Below are positions 62,778-64,000 of a DNA stretch of 64,000 nucleotides, one piece after another (positions within the stretch are counted from its first letter, which is position 1; every line of letters starts with the position of its first letter). A program made the position numbers and the translations under genes. Below the pieces are notes generated by a model. That model searched no databases and had not been told where the DNA came from. It worked only from the letters and a program-made list of their open reading frames with translations. This DNA is from Gemmatimonadales bacterium (GTDB lineage: Bacteria > Gemmatimonadota > Gemmatimonadetes > Gemmatimonadales > GWC2-71-9), in the NCBI GenBank assembly GCA_019637315.1, contig JAHBVU010000006.1, positions 1-64,000 on the forward strand. Direction: 5' to 3'.

Positions 62778-63466
62778 GGCAAACTCCAGAACCAGCGATG
62801 GACCGGATCGAGCCAGATCGGCCGCGGCAGGTAGCCGCCCAGGACCAGACCCAGCCAGATCGCTCCGGCAACACTGACCGCAAGCGCAACGATCCAGGGC
62901 CGGAGCGACGGCCGCCACTCGGCTACCTGCGCAGCTCTGCTCTGCCAGACCGCCAACTCCCGACGCACTTGCGCCTCGAGCTCGTCCCAGGCGTCCTCGA
63001 GCGCAACCGCCGCCTGGCGCACTTCATCCCACCAACCATCTCCCGCGCTGAATCCGCGCGCGACCCGTTCTTCGACCACGATGCCCGCTGCATCCAGCCG
63101 CGCGGCCAGTACCGCCCGATCCTCGGCGCTTGGCAGCAAGGCCACCAGTCGCCGGGCCGGGTAACGCGACTGATACGCGGCCCGCTCCATCTGTACACCT
63201 GCCGCAGCAATGACCGCGTCGGCAACCCGACCGGCCGCAGTTCGCCACAGCTCCAGCCAGACGTTCCGATCCAGCGCAAGCCGGGCCCCTGCCTCGTCGC
63301 CCGCCAGACGGAAGTCTCGCGCGGCGGCGGTCCGATCGAACAGCTCCGAAACGAGGTCCAGTCGAATCAGGTCGAGACCCACCGTCGGATCCTCGAACTG
63401 GCGCGTGGCGTCCGCCAGGCGCCCCAGGTACGGCCCGATCTCGGGCAGCTCGTCGGTCGCCATCAC
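62768..63466 (-). CDS. Tail-anchored hypothetical membrane protein
   Basis: A 232-aa protein. Most of the sequence (to about 190) is helical, with a Trp-rich part (GWWDEVRQAAVALEDAWDELE) that could form coiled coils; a membrane helix follows at about 193-214 (IVALAVSVAGAIWLGLVLGGY) and a short aromatic tail. The start is the first or second Met of MMATDEL. It overlaps acpS by 10 bp and the CYTH gene by 4 bp. No family recognised. Confidence 0.7.
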   Translation of the reverse strand: MMATDELPEIGPYLGRLADATRQFEDPTVGLDLIRLDLVSELFDRTAAARDFRLAGDEAGARLALDRNVWLELWRTAAGRVADAVIAAAGVQMERAAYQSRYPARRLVALLPSAEDRAVLAARLDAAGIVVEERVARGFSAGDGWWDEVRQAAVALEDAWDELEAQVRRELAVWQSRAAQVAEWRPSLRPWIVALAVSVAGAIWLGLVLGGYLPRPIWLDPVHRWFWSLPWR

Positions 63467-64000
63467 ACGCGATCCCAGACCGGGCGTTCACCTGGCTCGA
63501 GCTCGGCAAGCGCCACAGCGGCGGCGTGCCCCGTCCGAGCCGCATACCGCTCCGCAAAAGCAGCCAGCGAATCGGGGGAGCAGTCGCTCCGCGGCAACCG
63601 GAGTAACTCAACTGCGGCCTCGATCGCAGCGGCGCTGCCCTCGACTTCGACCAGAACGTCCATCCTCGGGTACCACTCGAGCCTGACAACCGCGCCTGCC
63701 ACCTCGTAGTACTCGACGAAGCGATCGATGGCGTGACACTCCCGGTAGCCGAGGGCCGCGACGAGCGACTCCGCCTCGACCACGTCGTCCGTCGTCAATT
63801 CGTGCTCGGCCCGCAGCTTGTAGCCGTCCTCGACCCGAACCGGACCCTTCCAACCGAGCTGACTGCTGACCGCCCCATCTGTCGCGCTGCGGCAGGTCCG
63901 AATCCGGAGTACCTCGCCGCGGTCAGTCAGCTCGCGCTCTCGATCATAGCGCCGATCGGCCAGCCAGCCGGTAAAACCGCGGACCGCCCCCGACCGTTCG
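63463..64000 (-). CDS. CYTH-domain protein (triphosphatase/class IV cyclase-like), partial
   Basis: The gene runs off the right edge; about 178 codons are visible. The segments YDRERELTDRGEVLRIR, LGWKGPVRVEDGYKLRAEHEL and AIDRFVEYYEVAGAVVRLEWYPRMDVLVEVEG follow the beta-strand order of CYTH tunnel enzymes such as ThTPase and class IV adenylate cyclases. The N-terminal ExExK motif would lie outside the window, so activity cannot be judged. It overlaps the membrane-protein gene by 4 bp, suggesting translational coupling. Confidence 0.8.
   Translation of the reverse strand, partial: ERSGAVRGFTGWLADRRYDRERELTDRGEVLRIRTCRSATDGAVSSQLGWKGPVRVEDGYKLRAEHELTTDDVVEAESLVAALGYRECHAIDRFVEYYEVAGAVVRLEWYPRMDVLVEVEGSAAAIEAAVELLRLPRSDCSPDSLAAFAERYAARTGHAAAVALAELEPGERPVWDRV

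Overview
The window is about 66-70 % GC and densely packed, with short or overlapping gene junctions. It encodes a diderm bacterium: TonB-dependent receptors, an Omp85-type barrel, a glycan-assembly cluster with a heptosyltransferase-like enzyme, and Lgt. Large carboxypeptidase-regulatory-domain TonB receptors, signal-peptide-bearing enzymes, a DUF2911 protein and a PhoX-type phosphatase are typical of soil Gemmatimonadota or a related FCB-group lineage. That placement is inference from gene content; no rRNA gene is present to confirm it. I saw no tRNA, rRNA, CRISPR array or prophage.

Left part (1-16262): a truncated lipoprotein gene follows a TonB receptor on the minus strand. An NtrY/NtrX-type two-component operon (3800-8872) ends in a bactofilin-like/Omp85 fusion and a small exported acidic-tailed protein. 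Then come, on the minus strand, asnB, an HNH protein, an amidohydrolase and a class A penicillin-binding protein, and divergently tyrS. The 3' end of tyrS runs into an IS200/IS605-type element (about 16235-16900) whose end hairpin supplies the last codons and the stop.

Middle part (17021-33663): mscL; a HerA-like ATPase (DUF853); a class V aminotransferase; a patatin-like hydrolase with a C-terminal one-cluster ferredoxin domain; a six-gene minus-strand glycan operon (MsbA-type ABC exporter, two CgeB-like proteins, one GT2 and two GT4 enzymes) divergent from a GT9 heptosyltransferase-like gene; then yebC-ruvC-ruvA-(zinc ribbon)-ruvB-queA.

Right part (33777-64000): a TonB receptor plus phytase-like lipoprotein pair separates queA from a long housekeeping operon (tgt-yajC-def-fmt-thiE/tenI-thiS-thiG-rsmB-PASTA protein-rpe, 37733-45060). 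After it come a Tat-exported PhoX-like protein, an esterase, a lipoprotein, a MatC-type permease, an exported short-chain dehydrogenase, dapB, a small MscS channel, DUF2911, a serine hydrolase, an ankyrin protein, two acetyltransferases (one AAC(2')-like, one MarR-fused), DinB, a dihaem cytochrome c, a TlpA-type thioredoxin, tsaD, lgt, and finally acpS, a membrane protein and a truncated CYTH-domain gene on the minus strand.

Points that stand out: the patatin-ferredoxin fusion; the zinc-ribbon protein inside the Holliday-junction operon; the receptor/phytase-like pair splitting queA from tgt; the IS200 insertion that rewrote the TyrS C-terminus; and a recurring TA-rich -10 box 6-9 nt before start codons that lack a Shine-Dalgarno sequence, suggesting leaderless transcripts.
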